Source of the DNA: CAWJPW01 sp963844845
GTDB lineage: Bacteria > Acidobacteriota > Thermoanaerobaculia > Thermoanaerobaculales > Sulfomarinibacteraceae
DNA length: 64,000 nt
Assembly (NCBI GenBank): GCA_963844845.1
Contig: CAWJPW010000003.1
Location: 806,001-870,000, forward strand
Direction: 5' to 3'
A program made the position numbers and the translations under genes. The notes beneath the pieces were generated by a model. It was not told the DNA's origin. It did no database searches and worked only from the letters and a program-made list of their open reading frames with translations. Shown here one piece after another: positions 43,528 through 51,473 of the stretch; position 1 is the stretch's first letter, and every line of letters starts with the position of its first letter.

Positions 43528-44715
43528 GTGCGCCGCGAGTCCTTCGATCGTGAGTTCATCCTGCAGACGCTGCAGACGCTGGTCCGGATCGACTCGCGCA
43601 ATCCGGGCCTCGAGGCCGGTGCGCCCGGCGAGATGGAGCTCGCCCTGCATGTGAGATCGCTCCTGGAGGCTTGGGGCCACGAGCCCGAGCTGCACGAGAT
43701 CGGAGAGCGCCGCGCGAATGTCGTCGTCCGGCGTCCGGGCGCGGGGCCGGGTCCCTCCCTGATGATCAACGTCCACCTCGATACCGTCGGCACGGCCGGG
43801 ATGGAGGACCCCTTCTCGGGTGCCTTCCGCGACGGCCGCGTGTACGGCCGGGGCGCGCAGGACACCAAAGGTGGGATGGCGGCGGTTCTCGCGCTGGCCC
43901 GCGCGCTCGGCGAGTCGAACGAGGAGCTCGCCGGCGATCTCGTGCTCGCCTTCGTCGCCGACGAAGAGGACGCCAGCATCGGGACCGCCGACCTGGCCGC
44001 CCGGCTGCGCACCGACGCCGCCGTCGTGATCGAGCCGAGCGGCCTGGACGTGGTGGTCGGCCACCGGGGGTTCGGGATCTTCCGTATCGACACGCGGGGG
44101 CGCACGGCCCACGGCGGCCGGCCGGACCTCGGGATCGACGCGAACCTGCACATGGGACTGGTGCTGGCCGAACTCGAGAAGCTGCGGCAAGAGTGGAAGC
44201 ATCGGTGGCGCCATCCGCAGCTGGGCTCGGCGTCGCTGCACGTTCCGGTCGTTGGCGGTGGCCGCCACCTGTTCGTGTATTCGGGTGCTTGCCAGGCCTC
44301 CGTCGAGTGCCGTACGGTGCCGGGTCAAGCCGCACGGGAGACCGAGCACGAGTTGCGCCGGGCGGTGGAACGGGCGGGAAGCGGACGCACGGATTTTGAC
44401 GCCAGCGTGGAGCCGGTGATGTGGCGCTCGCCGCACGCGATCGACCCCGACCGGCCGATCGTACAGGCGGTGCGGGCCGCCGGCGAGCGGGTGCTGGGCC
44501 GCGAGCTGCGCACCGGCTGGCACGGTTGGTGGGAGGACTCCGGGCTGCTCGGCGAGGCCGGGATCGACGCGGTGGTCATCGGCCCGGCCGGCGGGGGATT
44601 GCACGAGGAAACGGAGTGGGTGGATCTCGAGTCGGTCGTCCGGCTCGCCGGGGTCCTGCTCGAAACGACACGCGCCTACTGCGGCGCCCAGGGAAGGGAT
44701 GCGAAGCATGGCTGA
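43528..44715 (+). CDS. M20 family metallopeptidase (ArgE/DapE/ACY1 class)
   Basis: 395 aa, GTG start with SD AGGGAG. Di-zinc aminoacylase/deacetylase fold: first metal motif INVHLDTVG, GRGAQDTKGGMAAVLALARAL with bridging Asp, DEEDASIGTADL with the catalytic Glu pair, dimerisation domain from about residue 180 (GFGIFRIDTRGRTAHGGRPDLGID), final His in AGGGLHEETEWV. Hydrolyses an N-acyl or peptide amide bond of unknown substrate. It overlaps the next gene by 8 nt, so the pair probably acts on the same amino-acid derivative. Confidence 0.9.
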   Translation: MRRESFDREFILQTLQTLVRIDSRNPGLEAGAPGEMELALHVRSLLEAWGHEPELHEIGERRANVVVRRPGAGPGPSLMINVHLDTVGTAGMEDPFSGAFRDGRVYGRGAQDTKGGMAAVLALARALGESNEELAGDLVLAFVADEEDASIGTADLAARLRTDAAVVIEPSGLDVVVGHRGFGIFRIDTRGRTAHGGRPDLGIDANLHMGLVLAELEKLRQEWKHRWRHPQLGSASLHVPVVGGGRHLFVYSGACQASVECRTVPGQAARETEHELRRAVERAGSGRTDFDASVEPVMWRSPHAIDPDRPIVQAVRAAGERVLGRELRTGWHGWWEDSGLLGEAGIDAVVIGPAGGGLHEETEWVDLESVVRLAGVLLETTRAYCGAQGRDAKHG

Positions 44716-45889
44716 TCGGAAACGCGAGCCGGGAATCGGAACCCTGGCCGTCTGGAGCGGCGAAGAGGGAGTCACCTGGCAGGGCGCCACCCAGGTGCCG
44801 GTGGTACACAGCGTCACCTTCGGCTTCGACGACCTCGACGAGTGGCTGGACGTGGGCTCGGGCAAGAAGCGCGGTCACATCTACAGCCGCAACACCAACC
44901 CCACCGTCGAGGTGTTCGAGGAGAAGATGCGCCAGATCGAGGGCGCCGAGGCGGCGACCAGCTTCGCCACCGGCATGGCCGCGATCAGCAACACGCTCTT
45001 CGGGCTCCTGGCGCCGGGCAAGCGCGTGGTGAGCATCCGCGACACCTACGGCGGCACGAGCCGGATCTTCCTGGAGTTCCTGCCGAAGTTCGGGATGGAG
45101 GTCGAGCTGTGCCCGACCGACGACCACGAGGCGCTGGAGACGGCGATCGGCAAGGGCTGCGACCTGCTCTACCTGGAGACGCCGACGAATCCGACGATGA
45201 AGATCCTCGACATCGAGCGGCTCGCCCGCGCAGGACACGCGGCCGGCGCGGTGGTGGTCGTCGACAACACCTTCGCCACACCGGTGAACCAGCGGCCGCT
45301 CGAACTCGGCGCCGACCTCGTCGTGCACAGCGCGACGAAGTTCATCGGCGGCCACTCCGACGCCATGGGCGGAGTGTTATGCGGGCAGAAGGACCTCGTC
45401 GGCGAGGTGTTCCGCTTCCGCGAGATCAACGGTGCGACACTGGCGCCGCCGGTCGCCTACTTCCTGATCCGTAGCCTCAAGACGCTCGAGCTGCGCGTGC
45501 AGCGACAGAACGAGAACGCGCTCGGGCTGGCGCGCTACCTGCGCGAACACGCGGCGGTCGACGAGGTGTTCTATCCCGGTCTGGAGGACGATGCAGGCCA
45601 TGCGATCGCCCGCAAGCAGATGAGCGGTTTCGGCGGCCTGGTCAGCTTCTCTCTGCCCGGCGACATGAAGGATGTCGGCCGCTTCCTCGGCCGCCTGCGC
45701 TACGCCCACCGTGCGGCCAGCCTGGGCTCGGTCGGTACGCTGATCGGACCGCCCGCGGTGACCAGCCACGTCGAACTCACTCCCGAGGCGCGGGCCGAGC
45801 TGGGCATTCCCGAAACGCTGATCCGCTGCTCGGTGGGCATCGAGAATCTCGACGACCTGATCGCCGACTTCGAGCAGGCCCTCGGGTAG
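44708..45889 (+). CDS. cystathionine gamma-synthase family PLP enzyme
   Basis: 393 aa from ATG 44708 (44699 also possible). Cys/Met-metabolism PLP fold type I: RGHIYSRNTNPTVEVFEEKM, ATSFATGMAAISNTLFGLL, DTYGGTSRIF, DLLYLETPTNPTMKILDIE, VVVDNTFATPVNQRPLELGADLVVHSATKFIGGHSDAMGG (PLP lysine in SATK), SLGSVGTLIGPPAVTSH. It could be a gamma-synthase, gamma-lyase or methionine lyase-type enzyme; the sequence does not decide. Coupled to the M20 peptidase gene. Confidence 0.9.
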   Translation: MADRKREPGIGTLAVWSGEEGVTWQGATQVPVVHSVTFGFDDLDEWLDVGSGKKRGHIYSRNTNPTVEVFEEKMRQIEGAEAATSFATGMAAISNTLFGLLAPGKRVVSIRDTYGGTSRIFLEFLPKFGMEVELCPTDDHEALETAIGKGCDLLYLETPTNPTMKILDIERLARAGHAAGAVVVVDNTFATPVNQRPLELGADLVVHSATKFIGGHSDAMGGVLCGQKDLVGEVFRFREINGATLAPPVAYFLIRSLKTLELRVQRQNENALGLARYLREHAAVDEVFYPGLEDDAGHAIARKQMSGFGGLVSFSLPGDMKDVGRFLGRLRYAHRAASLGSVGTLIGPPAVTSHVELTPEARAELGIPETLIRCSVGIENLDDLIADFEQALG

Positions 45890-45956
45890 GCGTGCGGCGA
45901 GGCTTGCGACGTGCGGGGCCGCGCCGTCCGTACGCGCGCGGCCATCATCGGTGCAC

Positions 45957-45971
45957 GACGAAGTGACGAAG
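45957..45971 (+). repeat. REP-like terminal repeat, fourth copy
   Basis: GACGAAGTGACGAAG, same orientation as 38183-38197 and inverse to 41573-41587. No transposase sequence is next to it. The rest of 45890-46158 is GC-rich repeats without a convincing gene. Confidence 0.65.
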
Positions 45972-46158
45972 TTGGTTTGGGAGAAGAGCCGGTGCCACCC
46001 TCGGCATTATGCTCGCAAGGGCGCCAGTGTCTGCATCGGTGTCAGAGGTCGTGTCCGCTTCCGGGGCCGCGCCGGAGGCCGGGGCAGCGTCCGGGGTGGG
46101 GTCCGGGGTCGCGCTGGCGGGACAACGCGCCCCGGGGAGGCCTCCTGGGAGATCTTGG

Positions 46159-46860
46159 TCACGGGGAGTTGAGGGTTGACGACCAGGCGGTGGTGCCTGC
46201 CGACTCGTAGGGGTCGACAAAGATGACCGCCGCGAAGGTCGCGAAGCAGTAGAGGCGGTTCAGGTCGTCGCATCCGTCGACGGCGTCGGTGGTCCAGCTC
46301 CAGTGGGCGCCGGCCGGGGTCCCTGCCTCGCCCAGCACCGCCGAGGAGCTCGACGTCCAGCTCGAGCAGTGGTACGGGTCGGCGGTTCCTGATGTGGTGG
46401 TACCGGTCCAGCTCTGCGAGGTGGCGACGTATACCCCGGTCTCGTCCACGGCGATGGGCGCGTCGAGGACGCCGTCGGTGAGGTCGGCCTTGGAGTCGGC
46501 CACCTTGATGCCGTCAAGGCGGATCCACGGCCCGTCGAAGCTCGTCCGGGCGGCCGCGTCGGTGGTCGACGTCGACAGCCAGGCGAAGAACTGGCTCGGA
46601 TGTGGCAGCCCCGCCGTGGCGGCGAGGTTGCGGCACACGTGGTCGGCTCCCGCGAGGCCGGAGTAGCCGTCGGAGAGCGTCCAGCTCTGCATCCTCCCGA
46701 CACTCTCTACCGAGGTGGCGAAGACCAGCGCTCCGCCGCTGCGGTGAGGCGGTAGTGCGGGTCCAGCGCCGCTCTGCAGGCACAGCAGCGGGTGGGCGTC
46801 GTCGCAGTTGGTGGCCAGCCCGGAGGTCCAGCCGTCGCCGCCGCGGGTTGCCGCCCGAGG
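46159..46860 (-). pseudogene. N-terminally truncated DUF1554-like secreted protein with C-terminal DGFE-like motif
   Basis: Open frame without a proper N-terminus. It reads GGDGWTSGLATNCDDAHPLLCLQ, then MQSWTLSDGYSGLAGADHVCRNLAATAGL, FFAWLSTSTTDAAAR, GPWIRLDGIKVADSKADL, CDDLNRLYCF, and ends FVDPYESAGTTAWSSTLNSP, a degenerate form of the DGFE...W motif. The LAGADxxC...AWLS...LYCF pattern is of the DUF1554 (lectin-like) kind. An ATG at 46692 exists but the signal peptide and the first domain half are missing; the break adjoins the end of the FG-GAP gene at 46876. Confidence 0.65.
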
Positions 46861-46875
46861 CCGGCTGCGCCACGG

Positions 46876-48525
46876 TTACGGGGTTGCGCTCGACCACTCA
46901 CCTGTGTCGCCGCCCTCGAAGCGCCCAGCGAAGATCCCGTAGTCGGGCAGCACCGCCACCGCGGTGCCGTAGCGGTCGCCGTCTTCCGCGACTCCGCTCA
47001 CGTCCGGGTAGTCCTCCGACAGGGCCGTGTCGATGGTGCTGATGCCACCGGCCGAGCCGAAGATGATGTGCACCGAGCCGGCATCGACCAGCATGCCGGT
47101 GCCCGGGTTGAAGTCCTCGCTGGGGACACCCACCAGGAGGTCGTCGTAGCCGTCGTCGTTGAGGTCGCCCGCGGCGAGCGACCAGCCGAAGAGGTCGCCG
47201 TCCTCGGAGATGCCGGTGAGCCCGGCTTGGCTCTGGTAGAGGATGTCGTAGGCGTCTTCGTAGGGAATGGCGAAGGTGCTGCCGTAGAAGATGTGCACCA
47301 TGCCGGCGTTGTCTTGGAAGGCCACGTCCTCGAACGGCGCTCCGACGGCGAGGTCGTCAAAGCCGTCGCCGTTGAAGTCTCCGGTGGTCAGAGCCGAGCC
47401 GAAGAGGTCGCCGACCTCGCACTCGGCGCCGGACGGGTCGCCGTAGCACTGGGGGAAGGCGGTGCGGTTCCCCGCGGTGGTCCCGAGGCCGCCCGCCTCG
47501 CCGTAGACGATGTACACCTCGCCCGCGTCCTCCGCCATGTAGGAGAAACCGGGTGAACTGATGGCCAGATCGTCGAAGCCGTCGCCGTCGTAGTCGCCGA
47601 CGCTCAGCGCCTCGCCGAAGCTGTAGCTCGGCCCCTCATGAATGGCACCGTACAGGCCGCCCGGCGTCAGCAGCACGTCGCCGTCGGTGGAGAGGCCGGT
47701 GCTGGAGCCGTACAGGACGTTCACGATACCGGCGTCGGTCTCGGAGATGTCCTCGTCGGGGGCGCCCACCGCGAGGTCGTCGAAGCCGTCGCCGTTGAAG
47801 TCCCCGGCGGCGAGGGCCGCCCCGAAGCGGTCGTCGTACTCGGGGTTGCCGGCCACTCCGGTGGCTCCCTGGGAGAGCGGCTCCGCCCAGTTGGGCGCCA
47901 CCAGCCCGGTATGGCTCCCGAAGAGAACCACCAATGCTCCGGCGTCGTCCTCGCCCGCGACGTCCTTGCCGGGGATCCCGATGGCGAGGTCGTGGTAGCC
48001 GTCGCCGTCGAAATCACCCACCGCGAGCGCGGCGCCGAAGGCATCGTACAGGTACGACGACCCGGCAACGCCGGCGCTCTCCTGGTGGAACACGGCGTCG
48101 TCGATGGAGCCGTCACGCGTGCCGTAGAAGACGTGGACCATGCCGGCGCCCAGGCCGGTGATGTCGCTGCCGACGTTCTCGTCAGGGATGCCGACGACGA
48201 AGTCCGCCAGGAGATCGCCGTTGAAGTCACCGACCGCCAGCACCTTGCCGAACTCGTCGTATTCCTCGGCCACGTCGTCGACGTACGGCGTCGACTGGTC
48301 GAGGAACACGCTGCCGGTCCCGGTGATGCCCGCGGCCGCGCCCGGAACGATGCCCACGCCACCGCACGAGTCGATGGTGTCCCCGCTCAGCAGCTCGATG
48401 TCCTCTTTGGGGATTCCGACGACCACGTCGGCGTAGCGGTCGCCGGCGTCGGCGGTGGGGCCGCAGAGAAGGACCGGCAGACAACCCAGAATAAGAACTC
48501 GCTGCACGACGGTGGTGGTGCGCAT
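46876..48525 (-). CDS. secreted seven-bladed FG-GAP beta-propeller protein with C-terminal DGFE-like motif (3)
   Basis: 549 aa, signal peptide MRTTTVVQRVLILGCLPVLLCGPTADA, SD GGAGG. Seven blades, loops such as GDFNGDGFDDLAVGAPDED and GDYDGDGFDDLAISSPG. Ends IFAGRFEGGDTGEWSSATP. Opposite strand to the other two paralogues. Between blades five and six is a Cys pair (CYGDPSGAECEVGD). Predicted surface-exposed or released calcium-binding propeller. Confidence 0.88.
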   Translation of the reverse strand: MRTTTVVQRVLILGCLPVLLCGPTADAGDRYADVVVGIPKEDIELLSGDTIDSCGGVGIVPGAAAGITGTGSVFLDQSTPYVDDVAEEYDEFGKVLAVGDFNGDLLADFVVGIPDENVGSDITGLGAGMVHVFYGTRDGSIDDAVFHQESAGVAGSSYLYDAFGAALAVGDFDGDGYHDLAIGIPGKDVAGEDDAGALVVLFGSHTGLVAPNWAEPLSQGATGVAGNPEYDDRFGAALAAGDFNGDGFDDLAVGAPDEDISETDAGIVNVLYGSSTGLSTDGDVLLTPGGLYGAIHEGPSYSFGEALSVGDYDGDGFDDLAISSPGFSYMAEDAGEVYIVYGEAGGLGTTAGNRTAFPQCYGDPSGAECEVGDLFGSALTTGDFNGDGFDDLAVGAPFEDVAFQDNAGMVHIFYGSTFAIPYEDAYDILYQSQAGLTGISEDGDLFGWSLAAGDLNDDGYDDLLVGVPSEDFNPGTGMLVDAGSVHIIFGSAGGISTIDTALSEDYPDVSGVAEDGDRYGTAVAVLPDYGIFAGRFEGGDTGEWSSATP

Positions 48526-48918
48526 CGGGAACCTCCATTCGGTATGATCCGAGGTTGGCCGACGCCGACCGATGCGTCCATGGACGAGCGCGACATTTCC
48601 ATGACCGAGCGCGACATCTCACGGCTTTGGGAGCGACGAGGTCGGCGTCTGGTGGGCTGAGGCCGGCCGGGGCAGAGATCGAGAGGTGGCATGGGCGCCG
48701 CGAGGACGACGGTGGGTTGCCCAGGTTGCGGCGGCACAGTGCGCGGGTTGGGGAGTGCACGTCGTCGCCTCGTCACGCCGGGTGGCGTCCACGCCGAGGC
48801 GAGGCTACCCTGTTATCGGTTATCGGTTATCGGTTATCGGTTATCGGTTATCGGTTATCGGGGCTCCGGGGGTGTGTTGCACGAGGCGGAGCTCCTGGGG
48901 CAGTAGAGGAACAGCACG
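48526..48918. other. intergenic region with heptamer tandem repeat
   Basis: Between divergently transcribed genes. Apart from the TTATCGG array at 48813-48861 it holds only short low-quality frames; no RNA gene or clear promoter pair was recognised. Confidence 0.5.
48813..48861. repeat. perfect tandem repeat, TTATCGG x 7
   Basis: Seven uninterrupted copies of the 7-mer TTATCGG (49 bp), about 58 bp upstream of the sulfatase-like gene. The unit is far more A+T-rich than its surroundings. Perfect identity suggests recent expansion and likely copy-number variation. Confidence 0.9.
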
Positions 48919-50430
48919 TTGGCAGAGTCTCACCGGGGACGACAGCTCATGATCGGCTTGCTGTGCGGAGCCTGCCTCCCCCTCCAGGTAGGCTGCGGCC
49001 GCCAGGGGAAGGCGGAGCTTGGGGCGAAGGCCGACTGCAACGTCGTCCTGATCTCCATCGACACACTTCGGCGGGATCACCTCGACCTCTACGGGTACGA
49101 TCGACCGACCTCGCCACATCTCGATGAGCTCGCCAAGGAGGCCGTGGTCTTTGACGAGGCCGTGAACGTGGGAGGAGCCACGCTCCCGATCCACATGTCC
49201 ATGCTGACCTCGCTCCACCCTCTCGTACATCGCGTCACCCCCTACACCGGTCAGTCCCTGGCCGAGGAGCGGGTGACGTTGGCGGAGAGCTTGAAGGCGC
49301 AGGGCTACGACACGGCGGCCTTCACGGACGGCGGGTGGGTCAGGGCCAAGTACGGTTTTGATCAAGGGTTCGACCTGTACGATGACAAGGGGTGGCACTT
49401 CGTCGAGACCCTCCCGAAGGCACGTCGTTGGCTCGGCGCCCATGGTACCCACAGGTTCTTCCTGTTCCTGCACACCTACGACGTGCACTCCGGCAAGAAG
49501 AAGCTGCCCTACGACAGCCCTGAAGAGCGCTACAACCTGCGCTACACGCGAGACGGGTACGGTGGTTTCGACGGCTGCATCGAGGACCTCTGCGCGTCGC
49601 GGCTCCTGGTGTCGCTCAACACCCGAATCCTCCAGAACGGGCTGGATCCTCACACTGTTTTCTCCCAGGACGAGCTCCAGCACATGATCGATCTCTACGA
49701 CGGCTCCATCAACTACGTGGATGACGAGCTTTCAGGGTTCTTCCAGTTCTTGCGCGAGTCGGGGATCTATGACAATACGCTGGTGATCGTCACCGCCGAT
49801 CATGGCGAGGAGTTCCTCGATCACGGGCTCTTTCTCCACCATGAAGGTGTCTATGGTGAGATTGCCCGAGTTCCGCTGATCATCAAGTTCCCCGGCGCCG
49901 CGTTCGGCGGCGTCCGTTTCTCCGGCCTCGTGTCGTCGGTCGATCTGATGCCGACCGTCCTGGATGTCCTCGGTCTGCAGCCGCCGCCAGCGAGCGATGG
50001 TCTCAGCGTCGTTCCACAGCTTCGTGCGGGGGCTCATGCCCGGAAGTACGAGGTCATTGCGAGCGCACTCCGCAGCAAGGCGCAGCCGCCACCGCCGGCG
50101 AGCGACGGTCACGACGTGCTTCCATGCCCGCCTTCGGGAGCTCGTGCTGCTGAGTACGAGCTCATGGCGAGTGCGATCCGCACCGAGGATTGGAAGCTCG
50201 TCGTCAGCAAGCGGGAGCTCTTCGACCTGCGGGCAGATCCCCGAGAGCGGGACAACGTCATCGCGGACCATCCCGAGGTGGCCAAGAGGCTGCAGGAGAT
50301 CTGGGAGCACAGGGTGAACGAGCTGATGGCAGAAGGCGATGCGCTGGATGTGCATGATCAGCGGGCGGATGTCGCGACATTGAGCCCGGCGGAGAGAGAG
50401 ACGCTGCGGTCCCTGGGCTACCTCAACTGA
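48919..50430 (+). CDS. sulfatase-fold lipoprotein (alkaline phosphatase superfamily)
   Basis: 503 aa from TTG 48919 (ATG 48949 also possible); lipobox-like LQVGCGR near residue 25. Sulfatase fold: VVLISIDTLRRDHLDLYGY (metal Asp pair), GGATLPIHMSMLTSL at the nucleophile, VIVTADHGEEFLDHG (metal Asp/His), ELFDLRADPRERDNV. The nucleophile position has TLP rather than the C/S-x-P-x-R needed for formylglycine, so Thr may be the nucleophile and no maturase would be needed. Residues about 352-390 are repeated once in tandem (QPPPASDGLSVVPQL / QPPPPASDGHDVLPCP, KYEVIASALR / EYELMASAIR). Confidence 0.85.
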   Translation: MAESHRGRQLMIGLLCGACLPLQVGCGRQGKAELGAKADCNVVLISIDTLRRDHLDLYGYDRPTSPHLDELAKEAVVFDEAVNVGGATLPIHMSMLTSLHPLVHRVTPYTGQSLAEERVTLAESLKAQGYDTAAFTDGGWVRAKYGFDQGFDLYDDKGWHFVETLPKARRWLGAHGTHRFFLFLHTYDVHSGKKKLPYDSPEERYNLRYTRDGYGGFDGCIEDLCASRLLVSLNTRILQNGLDPHTVFSQDELQHMIDLYDGSINYVDDELSGFFQFLRESGIYDNTLVIVTADHGEEFLDHGLFLHHEGVYGEIARVPLIIKFPGAAFGGVRFSGLVSSVDLMPTVLDVLGLQPPPASDGLSVVPQLRAGAHARKYEVIASALRSKAQPPPPASDGHDVLPCPPSGARAAEYELMASAIRTEDWKLVVSKRELFDLRADPRERDNVIADHPEVAKRLQEIWEHRVNELMAEGDALDVHDQRADVATLSPAERETLRSLGYLN

Positions 50431-50431
50431 G

Positions 50432-50598
50432 CAAGTGTCCTGCTCGGGAAGCCCGGTGAGCTACTCGCGCACGCAGCGCGGTTGCTGGTAGGGCGCGACC
50501 ACGAATCCGTCGCGATGCGACCTCAAGGAGGAGCAACGCAGGCAGAGGCGGCGATGGCAAGCGAGGAGCCCGTTGGGATTCTCCAAACTGGGGACTAG
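50432..50598 (-). mobile_element. MITE-like element B1, 167 bp, CTAG-bounded
   Basis: Terminal inverted repeats: plus-strand end CAAGTGTCCTGCTCGGGAAG, opposite end read in reverse CTAGTCCCCAGTTTGGAGAA. It is exactly as long as element B2 (51307-51473) and shares its interior (CTGCGTTGCTCCTCCTTGAGG-like core). One tip keeps CTAG, the other is CAAG. It begins 1 nt after the sulfatase stop codon. No coding capacity. Confidence 0.7.
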
Positions 50599-50704
50599 GG
50601 GCGGGCGCGCCTAGCGGTGCTGGCAGCTTGCCCGAGACGACTGACAGGATTCTGACCCGGAGGACCTGCAGGCCTTTCTGTCGGCGCACGACCTCGCCTT
50701 AGCC

Positions 50705-51105
50705 ATGAGCTTGGCGCTCATGGTGCTGTACCTGGGCCTCGGGTTCATGGTGGGGATCGTGGCGGTGTGGATGTACGCCGCCGTTCGTCCCCGCTACGGC
50801 GCTGGCCCGAGCACGACGCTGCGGATGGCGGTGTGGCTGGTGTGGTAGTCACCGGCACGGTGTCGATGATGTCGTTCGGGCTGATGCCCGACGCGGGCTC
50901 GGTGGTGACGGTGCTGGCCACCGGACCGGTCTCGTGGTGGCGCAGCAGCTCACCGGCGAGCAGGGCGCCCCACAGGAGGGCCGGCGCCGCGACCAGGACC
51001 CGGCCCGGGACGTGCGTGCCGGCGGATCAGCGGCACCGAGGCGGCGCGGCCGGCGACGTAGACGAGCAGGACGGTGGCGGCGGCGAGCAGGACAGAGCCG
51101 AACAT
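50705..51105. pseudogene. debris of small membrane proteins on both strands
   Basis: Plus strand, 50705-50848: MSLALMVLYLGLGFMVGIVA then VWMYAAVRPRYGAGPSTTLR, the start of a multi-helix membrane protein ending in a premature TAG. Minus strand from 51105: MFGSVLLAAATVLLVYVAGR, and after a one-base shift near 51015 VLVAAPALLWGALLAGELLRHHETGPVASTV. Neither is intact and the two remnants overlap. Families not identified. Confidence 0.4.
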
Positions 51106-51251
51106 GGCAGGGGCGGACGCTCTCGTTCCAGTCGGTTCGAGTCCCTTCGCTCCCTGAGGCGGCGGAAGGGGGGTTGGCGAGGCCGCACAGCGCACCGGGC
51201 CGGTCACCCGGGGGGCGCCCGCCCGGTGCAGGTGTGGTGGTGCCACGAAGA

Positions 51252-51275
51252 ACGCCGGGCCCGCAGGCCCGGCGT
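51252..51275. terminator. perfect 10-bp hairpin with tetraloop
   Basis: ACGCCGGGCC-CGCA-GGCCCGGCGT. A strong symmetric stem without T-run, 30 bp from element B2. It may end transcription of the lost gene on its left or be part of a repeat. Confidence 0.45.
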
Positions 51276-51306
51276 CGGTCGAGACACGAGGGTTGGTGAC
51301 CCGGTC

Positions 51307-51473
51307 CTAGTGTCCTGTTTGGAAAACCCCAATGGGCTCTTCGCCGGTCATCGCGGTCCCTGGCTGCGTTGCTTCTCCTCGAAGGGGCGTTGCCACGACT
51401 GCGCCGTCGTGCCTCGCCGGGATCCTCGCTGGCCGCGCGAAGAGCACCTCGGACTTCCCGAACACGAGACTAG
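51307..51473 (+). mobile_element. MITE-like element B2, 167 bp, CTAG-bounded
   Basis: Both tips are CTAG. Left end CTAGTGTCCTGTTTGGAAAA; right end read in reverse CTAGTCTCGTGTTCGGGAAG (about 16 of 23 match). Core GCTGCGTTGCTTCTCCTCGAAGG resembles the core of the copies at 50432-50598 and after 61260. The right CTAG carries the TAG stop of the neighbouring secreted-protein gene. Confidence 0.72.

Noticed and set aside
41573..45971. Composite transposon formed by inverted REP-like repeats around FG-GAP, M20 and PLP-enzyme genes
   Set aside because: Only 15-bp repeats are shared, no target duplication or transposase with such a mechanism is visible; RAYT elements are not known to move kilobase segments. 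Kept only as a question within the RAYT finding.
48813..48861. Possible CRISPR array
   Set aside because: The 7-nt units are contiguous without spacers, so this is a simple tandem repeat; no cas genes are in the window.
51120..51150. tRNA-like T-arm sequence GGTTCGAGTCC
   Set aside because: No matching acceptor stem, anticodon arm or D-arm could be found around it; isolated resemblance only.
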